DNA from: Streptomyces sp. CCM_MD2014
Lineage (GTDB): Bacteria; Actinomycetota; Actinomycetes; Streptomycetales; Streptomycetaceae
Assembly (NCBI RefSeq): GCF_000772045.1
Contig: NZ_CP009754.1
Coordinates: forward strand, 496,001 to 560,000
Reading direction: 5' to 3'
DNA: 64,000 bases
The notes under the pieces are model-generated. The model ran no database searches. It was not told the DNA's origin and worked only from the letters and a program-made list of their open reading frames with translations. The position numbers were made by a program, and so were the translations under genes. How positions within the stretch are numbered: the stretch's first letter is position 1; the number at the start of each line of letters is the position of its first letter. This document shows positions 25,142 through 33,264 of the stretch, one piece after another.

Positions 25142-27628
25142 TCAGCCGCGGCGCACCGGAATCTCGCTCCACACCTGCTTGCCCCCGCTGACCGGCAGCG
25201 TCCCCCAGGTCGCCGACATCGCCTCGACCAGGAGGATCCCCCGCCCGCCCGTGGCCTCCCAGCCGATACTGGTCGGCTTGACGGGTGTGCGCGGCGAGGC
25301 GTCGGCGACCGCGACGCGCAGCCGGCCGCTGATCAGGGTGAGGTCGAGCCGCACCTTGCCGTCGGTGTGCACCAGGGCGTTGGTGACCAACTCGGAGACG
25401 ATCAGCAGCACGCCGTCGACGTCGTCGTCGGGTACGCCCCAGGAGCGCAGGGTGCGCCGGGTGAAGCGGCGGGCGTGCCGCACGGCCTCGGGCAGTCGCC
25501 ACACCGACCAGCTCTCGCGCAGCGGGCGCAGGGCCATGCCGTCATAGCGCACCAGCAGCAGGGCGACGTCGTCGTTGCGGCGGGCGTTGCCCAGCAGGGC
25601 GTCGGCGACCAGTCCGAGGTGGGTGGGGTCGGAGACGGCCAGCGCGTGCGCGAACCGGTCCATGCCCTCGTCGATGTCGGCGCCGGGCGACTCCACGAGG
25701 CCGTCCGTGGTGAGGGCGACGAGCGTGCCGGGCCGCAGCCGCAGCGGGCTCATCGGGAAGTCGGCCTGGGTGACCACGCCGAGCGGCGGTCCGCCCTCCA
25801 CCTCGGCGATCTCCGTACTCCCGTCGGGGTGGCGCAGCACCGGCGGCAGGTGCCCGGCGCGCACACACCAGGCGGAGCCCTCCTCCATGTCGAGGTCGAC
25901 GTAGACGCAGGTGGCGAAGAGGTCGGTCTCCATGCCGGTCAGCAGCCGGTTGGCGTGGGAGACCACCACGTCCGGCGGGTGCCCCTCGACGGCGTAGGCG
26001 CGCAGGGCCGTGCGCATCTGGCCCATGAGGGTGGCCGCGCCGGCGCTGTGGCCCTGGACGTCGCCGATGACGAGGGCGACGTGGTGGTCGGGCAGCGGGA
26101 TGACGTCGTACCAGTCGCCGCCCAGCTCGAGTCCCGCCGTGCTGGGCAGGTAGCGGGCGACGGCGACCGCGCCGGGCAGCTTCGGCAGCCGGCGCGGCAG
26201 CAGCTGGCGCTGGAGCATGCCGACCAGTTCGTGCTCGGCGTCGAAGGCGTGGGCACGCATCAGGGCCTGCCCGGCGAGGCCCGCCGAGGCGGTGAGCAGG
26301 GCGCGCTCGTCGGGGCCGAAGTCGTGCGGGGCGTCCCAGCCGATCAGGCAGGCGCCCGCCATGCGTCCGCCCGCGGGCAGCGGCAGCACGGCCAGACCAC
26401 CGGGACCCACGTCGGCCAGGGCGGGCTCCAGGTCGCCGGTGCCCGCCGGCCAGATCCGGGCGCGTCCCTCACGCAGCGCGGCGGCGAGGGTGGGCATGGC
26501 CCGCACCGGCGCGTCCGGCCACTCGGTCCGCCACTCCAGGCGCCACAGCTCGGGCCAGGACTCGGGGTCGGGCGGATCCAGGACGGTGACGACGAGCCGG
26601 TCGTTCTCCAGCTCGGCCAGCGCGATCCGGTCCGCGCGCAGCGGTCGGCGCAGGGCGGCGACCACGGCCTGGCTGACGTCGCGCACGGTCCCGGCCGTGG
26701 CCAGCGCCGCGGCGAGCCGCTGGACGCGGGCGACGTCGGTCACGTCCGGGCGCAGGGTGGAGGCGTCGGCGACGGTGCCGACCAGGCGGGCGGGCCGGCC
26801 GTCGCCGGCGGGCAGCAGGCGTCCGCTGAGCCGGAGCCACTTCGGCGGGCCGGTGGGCTGCAGCACCCGGAACTCCAGCTCGCGCTCGCCGATGGTCATG
26901 TGGTCGGACTCGGTCACCGACATCAGCGACGGCAGGTCCTCCGGCACGGTGAGCCCGAGCAGCGTCTCCACCTTGCCGTCGAACTCCTCGGGGGCGAGGC
27001 CGAACAGACGCAGGATGCCGTCGCCGACCTCCGCCCGGCCGGTGTCCATGGCCAGTGTGAAGGCGTCCGGCTGGAGGTCGCCGGACTCGGCCGTCCCGAC
27101 GGCCTCCGCCGGGGCGGGGCAGGTCATGGCCTCGGCGATCAGCTCGAGGCACCCGCGGTCGTCGGCGTCGAACCCGCCCGGGCGCTCGGTCAGGACGAGG
27201 AGGCAGCCCCCGCCGTCCCCGCGCACGGGCAGGACCGCCAGTGAGAAGCCGCTGGACGGCACGTGCCGGGACTCGGCCGATCCGGCGAACTGCTCCGGCC
27301 CGATCCACACCGCCTCGCCGGCGCGGTGGGCGTCGGCGACCGGAGAGCCGCCGGCCGCGGGATAGCTGTCGCGTACGCCGTACAGGGTGCGCGGCGCACC
27401 GGCCGAGACGGCCAGACAGAGCAGCTCGGGGTCGTCGCCGGGTGTGTAGAGGGCGGCGAAGGAGGCGCCCGCGAAGACCAGTGCCTGCTCGAGGATCCCG
27501 CGCAGCCGCTCCTGGGGCTCCGGGCCGGCCGCGATCGCCTTGAGGGCACCCTCGGCACGCAGCGCCCTCGGTCCGCGTTCCGCAGTGCCCTCTTCGACCA
27601 CGTCGCCATTACAGCGCTTATGGGACAT
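25142..27628 (-). CDS. PAS/GAF/SpoIIE phosphatase with C-terminal HATPase
   Basis: 828 residues. Order: N-terminal GAF-like domain (about 25-175; ALVFAGASFAALYTPGDD), PAS domain (about 190-300; GDGILRLFGLAPEEFDGKV), GAF (about 310-470), PP2C-type SpoIIE phosphatase (about 495-685; GGDWYDVIPLPDHHVALVIGDVQGHS with metal-binding Asp, LTTDGLVES and RNDDVALLLVR), and an anti-sigma-type HATPase (about 700-828; LIVSELVTNALVHTD, GGRGILLVEAMS). It would sense a ligand and dephosphorylate a STAS antagonist while also acting as a kinase, as in partner-switching sigma-B-like systems. Start ATG 27628 is weakly supported; GTG starts follow. Confidence 0.85.
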   Translation of the reverse strand: MSHKRCNGDVVEEGTAERGPRALRAEGALKAIAAGPEPQERLRGILEQALVFAGASFAALYTPGDDPELLCLAVSAGAPRTLYGVRDSYPAAGGSPVADAHRAGEAVWIGPEQFAGSAESRHVPSSGFSLAVLPVRGDGGGCLLVLTERPGGFDADDRGCLELIAEAMTCPAPAEAVGTAESGDLQPDAFTLAMDTGRAEVGDGILRLFGLAPEEFDGKVETLLGLTVPEDLPSLMSVTESDHMTIGERELEFRVLQPTGPPKWLRLSGRLLPAGDGRPARLVGTVADASTLRPDVTDVARVQRLAAALATAGTVRDVSQAVVAALRRPLRADRIALAELENDRLVVTVLDPPDPESWPELWRLEWRTEWPDAPVRAMPTLAAALREGRARIWPAGTGDLEPALADVGPGGLAVLPLPAGGRMAGACLIGWDAPHDFGPDERALLTASAGLAGQALMRAHAFDAEHELVGMLQRQLLPRRLPKLPGAVAVARYLPSTAGLELGGDWYDVIPLPDHHVALVIGDVQGHSAGAATLMGQMRTALRAYAVEGHPPDVVVSHANRLLTGMETDLFATCVYVDLDMEEGSAWCVRAGHLPPVLRHPDGSTEIAEVEGGPPLGVVTQADFPMSPLRLRPGTLVALTTDGLVESPGADIDEGMDRFAHALAVSDPTHLGLVADALLGNARRNDDVALLLVRYDGMALRPLRESWSVWRLPEAVRHARRFTRRTLRSWGVPDDDVDGVLLIVSELVTNALVHTDGKVRLDLTLISGRLRVAVADASPRTPVKPTSIGWEATGGRGILLVEAMSATWGTLPVSGGKQVWSEIPVRRG

Positions 27629-28051
27629 CCGCGCAGCCCCTACGGATCGGGTACCGCGACCAGGAGCACATCGGGGCTCGGCCACGGACGCTCCGCGCCG
27701 CCGGGCGCGTGCGGAGTACTGCCGCTGAGCACGGGGCGGACACGCGCCGGTACGCGGGGCTCGGGGCGGACACGGCGGGTACGCGGGGACACGGCCGGTA
27801 CGCGGGACACGGACCGGCACGCGGGCGAAACCGCGAGGTCGGTACCGCGGACGAGGCGGGCGCGACCGGGAACGGACCGGCCGGGCAGAGCGGACCGGGA
27901 GGCCCGGGGCCCGCGCGCCCTGCCTTCCGGACCTGCGGGGGCGCCAACACCCGCCACCGGACGCCGCCCGCCCGGTCGGTACGTGTGCCGCCCCCCGGAC
28001 CGCCGCACGGTCCCGGCAGGGGCCGGGAGCGGCGGTCCGGGGGGCGTGCCG
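27629..28051. other. 423-bp gene-free stretch with degenerate repeats
   Basis: No coding sequence supported. It contains the GACACG...GGTACGCGGG repeat array (27739-27825, listed separately) and is otherwise very GC-rich. It must hold the promoter of the SpoIIE regulator gene, but none was clear. Confidence 0.4.
27739..27825. repeat. Four degenerate copies of a ~20-bp repeat
   Basis: Copies start at 27739, 27769, 27788 and 27806 with the common form GACACG-x3/4-GG(T/C)ACGCGGG. They lie upstream of the SpoIIE regulator gene. Confidence 0.55.
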
Positions 28052-29317
28052 TCAGCCCGTCGGCCCCGACCCGTCGTCGCCGACGCCCGCGCCCTCCCCC
28101 GCGCCACCGGCACCGGCACCGGCACCGGCACCACCAGAATCGCCGGCACCAGCACCAGCACCCGCCTCACCCGCACCGGCACCGGCCCCCGCGCCCTCGT
28201 CGCCGAGGCTGGCCCCGACCGCCTCCAGGGCGGTGGTGACCGGCTGGAAGAAGGTTTCGCCGCCCACCGTGCAGTCGCCGCTGCCGCCGGAGGTCAGCCC
28301 GATCGCCAGGCCGTCCCGGGTGAACAGGGAGCCGCCGCTGTCGCCCGGCTCGGCACAGACGTCGGTCTGTATGAGGCCGGTGACGGTGCCCTCGGGGTAG
28401 TTGACGGTGGCGTCCAGACCTAGGACCTGGCCGTCGGCCAGTCCGGTCGTGCTGCCCATGCGGAAGACCTCCTGGCCGACCGTCGCCTCGGCGGCCCGGC
28501 TGATCGGCAGGGTCTGGTCGCCGAGGTTGACCTCGCTCGGGGCCTCGGTCGCCGGATCGTCGTACGTGACGAGCGCGAAGTCGCCCTGGCCGGGGAAGAC
28601 CGCCTGGTCGACCGTGGCGATCGGCTGTCCGCCCTGCGCATCGGACCACTGGTCGGCGGCGACCCCGCAGTGGCCGGCCGTCAGGAAGGCGGGCGAGCCG
28701 TCGCCCGCGGTGACGTTGAAGCCGAGCGAGCAGCGCGCACCGCCGCCGAAGATGGCGTCCCCGCCCGACGCGAAGGTCTTGAAGGTGCCGGCGGACTTCC
28801 TGACCGTCGCCATGCCGTCGCCGAGGCCCTCGACGGTGGACTCGAGGCGGTCCCACCGGTCGCCGGTGACGGTGCTGTCGGCGGTGACCAGGATCTTGTT
28901 GGTGCGCGGGTCGATCGCCCACGAGGTGCCCGGCATGCTCGCCTCGGACTTCAGGGTCCGCGCGCCGCTCCGCAGCTCACTCATGCTGTTGTCGACCTCG
29001 CGGACCTGGGCGCCCGCCTTCTTCGCCCGCACGACGACCTGGTTGTCGTCCCCGGGGACGACGTTGACGACGAGTTGCTGCGTGCCGGAGTCGTAGTAGG
29101 AGCCGGCGAAGGTGTCGCCGAGCAGGCCGGCGAGCCGTGAGGCGAGATCCGACGCGTCCGCCGCCTTGAGGGTCCTGGGCGCCGCGGCGGCGTCGTCCGG
29201 GGAGCCGCCGTCCTGGGAGGCGTTGGCGTTCGGCAGCAGGACGGCGGCCGCGCCGAGTGCGACCGCGCCGCCCGCCGCAATCGCGGCCTTGCGCTTGGGG
29301 ATTCGCTTGTGACTCAA
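28052..29317 (-). CDS. Secreted S1-family serine protease with Gly/Ala-rich tail
   Basis: 421 residues starting at TTG 29317; AGGAGG lies 9 bases upstream, which decides this start over any ATG. Signal peptide LSHKRIPKRKAAIAAGGAVALGAAAVLLPNANA. Prodomain about 45-185 (VREVDNSMSELRSGARTL is the shared motif). Catalytic triad H216 (LTAGHCG), D246 (GQGDFALVTY), S327 (GDSGGSLF). The chain ends with about 45 residues of Gly-Ala-Gly-Ala repeats (about 375-415), of a low-complexity type in place of the chitin-binding domains found in some relatives. It is the gene just upstream (divergent) of the exported-peptide cassette and may act on secreted peptides. Confidence 0.87.
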   Translation of the reverse strand: MSHKRIPKRKAAIAAGGAVALGAAAVLLPNANASQDGGSPDDAAAAPRTLKAADASDLASRLAGLLGDTFAGSYYDSGTQQLVVNVVPGDDNQVVVRAKKAGAQVREVDNSMSELRSGARTLKSEASMPGTSWAIDPRTNKILVTADSTVTGDRWDRLESTVEGLGDGMATVRKSAGTFKTFASGGDAIFGGGARCSLGFNVTAGDGSPAFLTAGHCGVAADQWSDAQGGQPIATVDQAVFPGQGDFALVTYDDPATEAPSEVNLGDQTLPISRAAEATVGQEVFRMGSTTGLADGQVLGLDATVNYPEGTVTGLIQTDVCAEPGDSGGSLFTRDGLAIGLTSGGSGDCTVGGETFFQPVTTALEAVGASLGDEGAGAGAGAGEAGAGAGAGDSGGAGAGAGAGGAGEGAGVGDDGSGPTG

Positions 29318-29922
29318 CCTACTCGACCTCCTGGGACCGGGGTTGGCACCCGCCGGTCCGGCAGCTGTTGGGGGCGCCTGGACGGCTGTTGGTACGCACG
29401 GGCCGGGCGGGGTGTTCAGACGGGCCGTCGAGCCGGACCCCCGCACACGCCGTTTCGCACTCCCCTTCGGCACCCTCCGCGTTCACGCGGCGACGCTCTG
29501 TCGCGCCCACGGAGCGGAATGACGGCTTCAGCGAATCTGCACATCGAATGCCCAACCCGGTCACCCCCGCCCGGGCATCTGCACAAGCCGACGAGAGCCC
29601 GTACGCCTTTGGGACCGGAGTGTCCCAATCGCCTCCGCACGGGCAAGGGATCGCACGAGCCGATGTCGCGCACCGTGTGAAGAAGTCGCCGCGAAGGCGT
29701 GCGCGCTCCTGCACTCTTGGGTGCCCCGGCGTCGCAAGTGCGCTGGTGGGAGGGGTGATTGATTGGAAGCCCGGACCGGCCGCGTGCTTTGATCCATCGC
29801 ACCGCGGGGGCCGCGGAGGGCTCTGGAAACGGGCGCCCGGCGCCCGCGGTCGCGGCCGTCATCTGTCCCCAGAGGGGGCCGCTCCCCCCTTGTGAAATGG
29901 CTATACGAAGGGAAGTTCCATC
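29318..29922. other. 605-bp upstream region of the peptide gene
   Basis: No coding sequence is supported. It separates the divergent protease and peptide genes. Near its right end are two stacked hairpins: GGGCGCC-C-GGCGCCC (29831-29845) and GGGGG-CCGCT-CCCCC (29874-29888), the second ending 34 bases before the peptide ATG. These may form an mRNA leader structure. No clear -35/-10 pair was found. Confidence 0.45.
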
Positions 29923-30138
29923 ATGAACTCCACCCCCCAGGTTGAGACCGTCGAGATCTCCGACGCCGACCTCGACAACGTCTCCGGCGGCCTGAACGTG
30001 AACGCCGTCGGCACCGTCACCGGCCTGGTGGACGGCATCGCCCCGGTCTCCGGCCTGGTCAACACGGTCGTCGGCACGGTCGAGGGTGCCACCGGCCTGA
30101 ACACGGCCCCGGTCACCAACCTGGTCGCCGGTCTCTGA
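29923..30138 (+). CDS. Double-glycine-leader exported peptide (bacteriocin-like precursor)
   Basis: 71 residues. The leader is residues 1-23, acidic (VETVEISDADLDNVSGG), ending in Gly-Gly, the site of C39 peptidases. The 48-residue core starts LNVNAVGTVTGLVDG and is rich in Gly, Val, Thr, Leu, Asn, Ala with only one Asp and one Glu, no Cys, Lys, Arg, His, Trp, Tyr, Phe. It has loose internal repeats (VTGLVDG, VSGLVNTVVGTVEGATG, VTNLVAG). Cys absence excludes a lanthipeptide, though database records call similar leaders so. SD GAAGGGA is about 10 bases upstream. A strong terminator follows at once, then the exporter genes. Likely an unmodified bacteriocin, signal or surface-active peptide. Confidence 0.8.
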   Translation: MNSTPQVETVEISDADLDNVSGGLNVNAVGTVTGLVDGIAPVSGLVNTVVGTVEGATGLNTAPVTNLVAGL

Positions 30139-30157
30139 TCGCGCCCTTGCGTCGCTG

Positions 30158-30189
30158 AGTCCCGGAGCCTGCCTGGCTCCGGGACTTTT
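30158..30189 (+). terminator. Intrinsic terminator after the peptide gene
   Basis: 12-bp perfect stem AGTCCCGGAGCC (30158-30169) / GGCTCCGGGACT (30175-30186), loop TGCCT, followed by TTT. Strong for this GC content. It would let the peptide mRNA be made in excess over the exporter mRNA. Confidence 0.85.
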
Positions 30190-30237
30190 CGGCCGTTCTT
30201 CCGCGGCCGTTCTCGTCGAGCCCTGGATACGTCAGCC

Positions 30238-31044
30238 GTGCAGTTCCGCCAACAGGCCCTCGCAAAACTCCAGTCACCGGAGGACCTCGATCTTCCGGTG
30301 CGTTTCGCCCGTCCCCAGGGCTGGCTGGTGCTGTCCGTGACCCTGGTCGCGATGACCGCCGCGTCCGTGTGGGCGGTGGGCGGCTCGGTGGCCTCCACGG
30401 TCTCCGCGCCCGCCATCCTCACCCATGGACAGGGCAGTTACCTCCTCCAGAGCCCCGTCTCCGGTCAGGTCACCGCGGTCCTGGCCCGCCCGGGTCAGCG
30501 GCTCGCCGCCGACGCCCCGGTGCTGAAGGTCCGCACCGCCGAGGGCGAGAGCGTGGTCCGCACGGTCGACGCCGGCCGGGTCAGCGCGCTCGCGGCCACC
30601 GTCGGGCAGATCATCAGTACCGGCGCCAACGTCGCCTCGGTGGAGAAGGTCGCCCACGCCGACGACCCCCTCTACGCCACCGTCTACGTCCCCGCCGAGA
30701 ACGCCGCCGCCATCCCCGCGCACGCCTCCGTCGACCTGACCGTGCAGTCGGTGCCGACGCAGCAGTACGGCGTCCTGCACGGCGAGGTGAAGTCCGTGGA
30801 CCGCTCGGCCCAGTCGGCACAGACGATCGGCGCCTTCCTCGGGGACAGCGCGCTCGGCGAACAGTTCACCGAGGACGGCAGGCCGGTCGCCGTGACGGTA
30901 CGGCTGGACACCTCCAAGTCCACGAAGAGCGGCTACGAGTGGTCCTCGGCCGACGGACCGCCGTTCGAACTGACCTCCATGACCCTGGCCTCGGGCTCGA
31001 TCCGCCTGGCCGACCAGCGTCCCGTCGATTGGCTGCTGCCGTGA
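30238..31044 (+). CDS. HlyD-like secretion adaptor of NHLM/NHLP peptide exporter
   Basis: 268 residues from GTG 30238. A cytoplasmic N terminus (VQFRQQALAKLQSPEDLDLPVRF) precedes one membrane helix (GWLVLSVTLVAMTAASVWAVGG, about 28-50). The extracytoplasmic part has the biotinyl-lipoyl-like hairpin (LLQSPVSGQVTAVLARPGQRLAADAPVLKV, about 77-105) and beta-barrel strands; the long coiled coil of Gram-negative HlyD is absent, as in the bacteriocin-associated NHLM form. It is thought to link the ABC exporter to the outside. Its stop overlaps the GTG of the next gene (GTGA). Confidence 0.82.
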   Translation: MQFRQQALAKLQSPEDLDLPVRFARPQGWLVLSVTLVAMTAASVWAVGGSVASTVSAPAILTHGQGSYLLQSPVSGQVTAVLARPGQRLAADAPVLKVRTAEGESVVRTVDAGRVSALAATVGQIISTGANVASVEKVAHADDPLYATVYVPAENAAAIPAHASVDLTVQSVPTQQYGVLHGEVKSVDRSAQSAQTIGAFLGDSALGEQFTEDGRPVAVTVRLDTSKSTKSGYEWSSADGPPFELTSMTLASGSIRLADQRPVDWLLP

Positions 31045-33263
31045 GCACCGCACAGGAGAAACGGGGCAGGCGCCGCGCCGCCCCGCCGAGACGCAGCGTG
31101 CCGAAAAGCCGGGCGAGGACCGTCCGGACACCCACCGTGCTCCAGATGGAGGCCGTGGAGTGCGGCGCCGCCTCCCTCGCGATGGTGCTCGGGCACTACG
31201 GGCGGCACGTCCCCCTGGAGGAGCTGCGGATCGCCTGCGGCGTCTCCCGCGACGGGTCCCGGGCGAGCAACCTCCTCAAGGCCGCTCGGAGTTACGGCTT
31301 CACCGCCAAGGGCATGCAGATGGACCTGGCCGCGCTCGCCGAGGTGACGGCACCGGCCATCCTCTTCTGGGAGTTCAACCACTACGTCGTCTACGACGGC
31401 ATGGGCCGCCGCTTCGGGCGGCGCGGGGTGTTCATCAACGACCCGGGCAAGGGCCGCCGTTTCGTGTCCCTGGAGGAGTTCGACGGGTCCTTCACGGGCG
31501 TCGTGCTGACCATGGAGCCCGGTGACGGCTTCACTCGCGGCGGCCGCAGGCCCGGGGTGCTCGGCGCGATGCCGGCCCGGCTGCGCGGCACCGCCGGCAC
31601 GCTGCCCGCGGCCGTGCTGGCGAGCCTGCTCCTGGTGGCGGTCGGCGCGGCGGTGCCCGCGCTCAGCCGTACCTACATCGACATGTTCCTGATCGGCGGG
31701 CAGACCTCGCTGCTGGGCGTGCTGTTCGCGTCGATGGGCGCCTGCGTGCTGCTCACGGTGGTGCTGACCTGGCTCCAGCAGGCCAACCTGCTGCACGGCC
31801 GCATCATCTCCTCGACCCTGTCCAGCGCCCGGTTCCTGCGGCACCTGTTGCGGCTGCCGGTGACCTTCTTCTCCCAGCGCAGCCCCGCCGACCTGGTGCA
31901 GCGGCTGCAGTCCAACGACGCCGTCGCCGAGACTCTGGCCCGGGACCTCGCCGCGGCGGGCGTGGACGCGATCGTGGTGGTCCTGTACGCCGTGCTGCTG
32001 TACACGTACGACCCGCAGCTCACCTTCGTCGGCATCGGGGTGGCGCTGCTCAACATCCTCGCGATGCGGGTCGTGATCCGGCTGCGCGCGACCCGTACGG
32101 CGAAGCTGCGGGCGGACACGGCACGGCTGACCAACACCGCGTACACCGGCCTCCAGCTGATCGAGACGATGAAGGCGACCGGCGGGGAGGACGGCTACTT
32201 CCGCAAGTGGGCCGGCCAGCACGCCACCACACTGGAGGAACAGCAGCGGCTCGGGGTGCCGAGCGCCTGGCTGGGCGTGGTCGCGCCGACGCTCGCGACG
32301 CTGAACAGCGCGCTGATCCTGTGGATCGGCGGTATGCGCGCGGTCGAGGGCCACATCTCGGTCGGTCTGCTGGTCGCCTTCCAGGCGCTGGTGGTCCGCT
32401 TCACGGCCCCGCTGACCCGGCTGAACGGCGTCGCGGGCCGCATCCAGGACTTCGCGGCCGACGTGGCGCGGCTGAAGGACGTGGAGAACTTCCGGGCGGA
32501 CCCGCTCTACGACCGCCCCGGCGGCGCCGACTCCACACGTCGGCTGCACGGTCACGTCGAGTTGCAGAACGTCTCCTTCGGCTACAACCCGCTGGACAAG
32601 CCGCTGCTCACCGGCTTCGACCTGACCGTCGGTCCCGGGCAGCAGGTGGCGCTGGTGGGCGGTTCGGGCAGCGGCAAGTCGACCGTGTCGCGGCTGATCT
32701 CGGGCCTGTACGCGCCCTGGGACGGGGTGATCCGCGTCGACGGGCAGCGGCTGGACGACATTCCGCGCGGGGCGCTGGCGTCCTCTGTCTCCTTCGTCGA
32801 CCAGGACGTGTTCCTGTTCGAGGGCTCGGTGCGCGACAACGTGGCGCTGTGGGACCCGTCGATTCCCGACGACGCCGTGGTGGACGCGCTGAAGGACGCC
32901 GCGCTGTACGACGTGGTGATGCGCAGGCCGGGCGGCATCCACAGCCCGGTCGAACAGGACGGCCGGAACTTCTCCGGCGGACAGCGCCAGCGTCTGGAGA
33001 TCGCGCGGGCGCTGGTGCGCAGGCCGAGCATCCTGGTGCTGGACGAGGTGACCAGCGCGCTGGACGCGGAGACCGAACTGGTGGTCATGGACAACCTGCG
33101 CCGGCGCGGCTGCGCCTGCGTGGTGATCGCGCACCGGCTCAGCACCGTGCGGGACAGCGACGAGATCGTCGTCCTGGAGCACGGCACGGTGGTGGAGCGC
33201 GGGCGGCACGCGGAGCTGGTGGCACACGGTGGCGCGTACGCGGCGCTGGTCAGGGAGCGGTGA
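31041..33263 (+). CDS. C39-peptidase ABC transporter (PCAT), NHLM type
   Basis: 740 residues. N-terminal C39 protease domain: C41 in QMEAVECGAASLAMVL, H114 in FWEFNHYVVY, D134 in FINDPGKG, a full Cys-His-Asp set to cut after Gly-Gly. Then six membrane helices (about 175-460), then ATPase domain with Walker A GGSGSGKST (near 540), signature FSGGQRQR (near 644), Walker B ILVLDEVTSALD. It removes the leader and exports the core. Translation overlaps the HlyD gene by 4 bp, and the next gene starts right after its stop, so a three-gene operon is clear. Confidence 0.92.
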   Translation: MSTAQEKRGRRRAAPPRRSVPKSRARTVRTPTVLQMEAVECGAASLAMVLGHYGRHVPLEELRIACGVSRDGSRASNLLKAARSYGFTAKGMQMDLAALAEVTAPAILFWEFNHYVVYDGMGRRFGRRGVFINDPGKGRRFVSLEEFDGSFTGVVLTMEPGDGFTRGGRRPGVLGAMPARLRGTAGTLPAAVLASLLLVAVGAAVPALSRTYIDMFLIGGQTSLLGVLFASMGACVLLTVVLTWLQQANLLHGRIISSTLSSARFLRHLLRLPVTFFSQRSPADLVQRLQSNDAVAETLARDLAAAGVDAIVVVLYAVLLYTYDPQLTFVGIGVALLNILAMRVVIRLRATRTAKLRADTARLTNTAYTGLQLIETMKATGGEDGYFRKWAGQHATTLEEQQRLGVPSAWLGVVAPTLATLNSALILWIGGMRAVEGHISVGLLVAFQALVVRFTAPLTRLNGVAGRIQDFAADVARLKDVENFRADPLYDRPGGADSTRRLHGHVELQNVSFGYNPLDKPLLTGFDLTVGPGQQVALVGGSGSGKSTVSRLISGLYAPWDGVIRVDGQRLDDIPRGALASSVSFVDQDVFLFEGSVRDNVALWDPSIPDDAVVDALKDAALYDVVMRRPGGIHSPVEQDGRNFSGGQRQRLEIARALVRRPSILVLDEVTSALDAETELVVMDNLRRRGCACVVIAHRLSTVRDSDEIVVLEHGTVVERGRHAELVAHGGAYAALVRER

Positions 33264-33264
33264 G

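Noticed and set aside
27739..27825. CRISPR array
   Set aside because: Repeats are short, degenerate and unevenly spaced without true spacers, and no cas genes are present.
29923..30138. Reading the peptide as a lanthipeptide (type A2)
   Set aside because: The core has no cysteine and no lanthionine synthase gene is near, so thioether rings cannot form.
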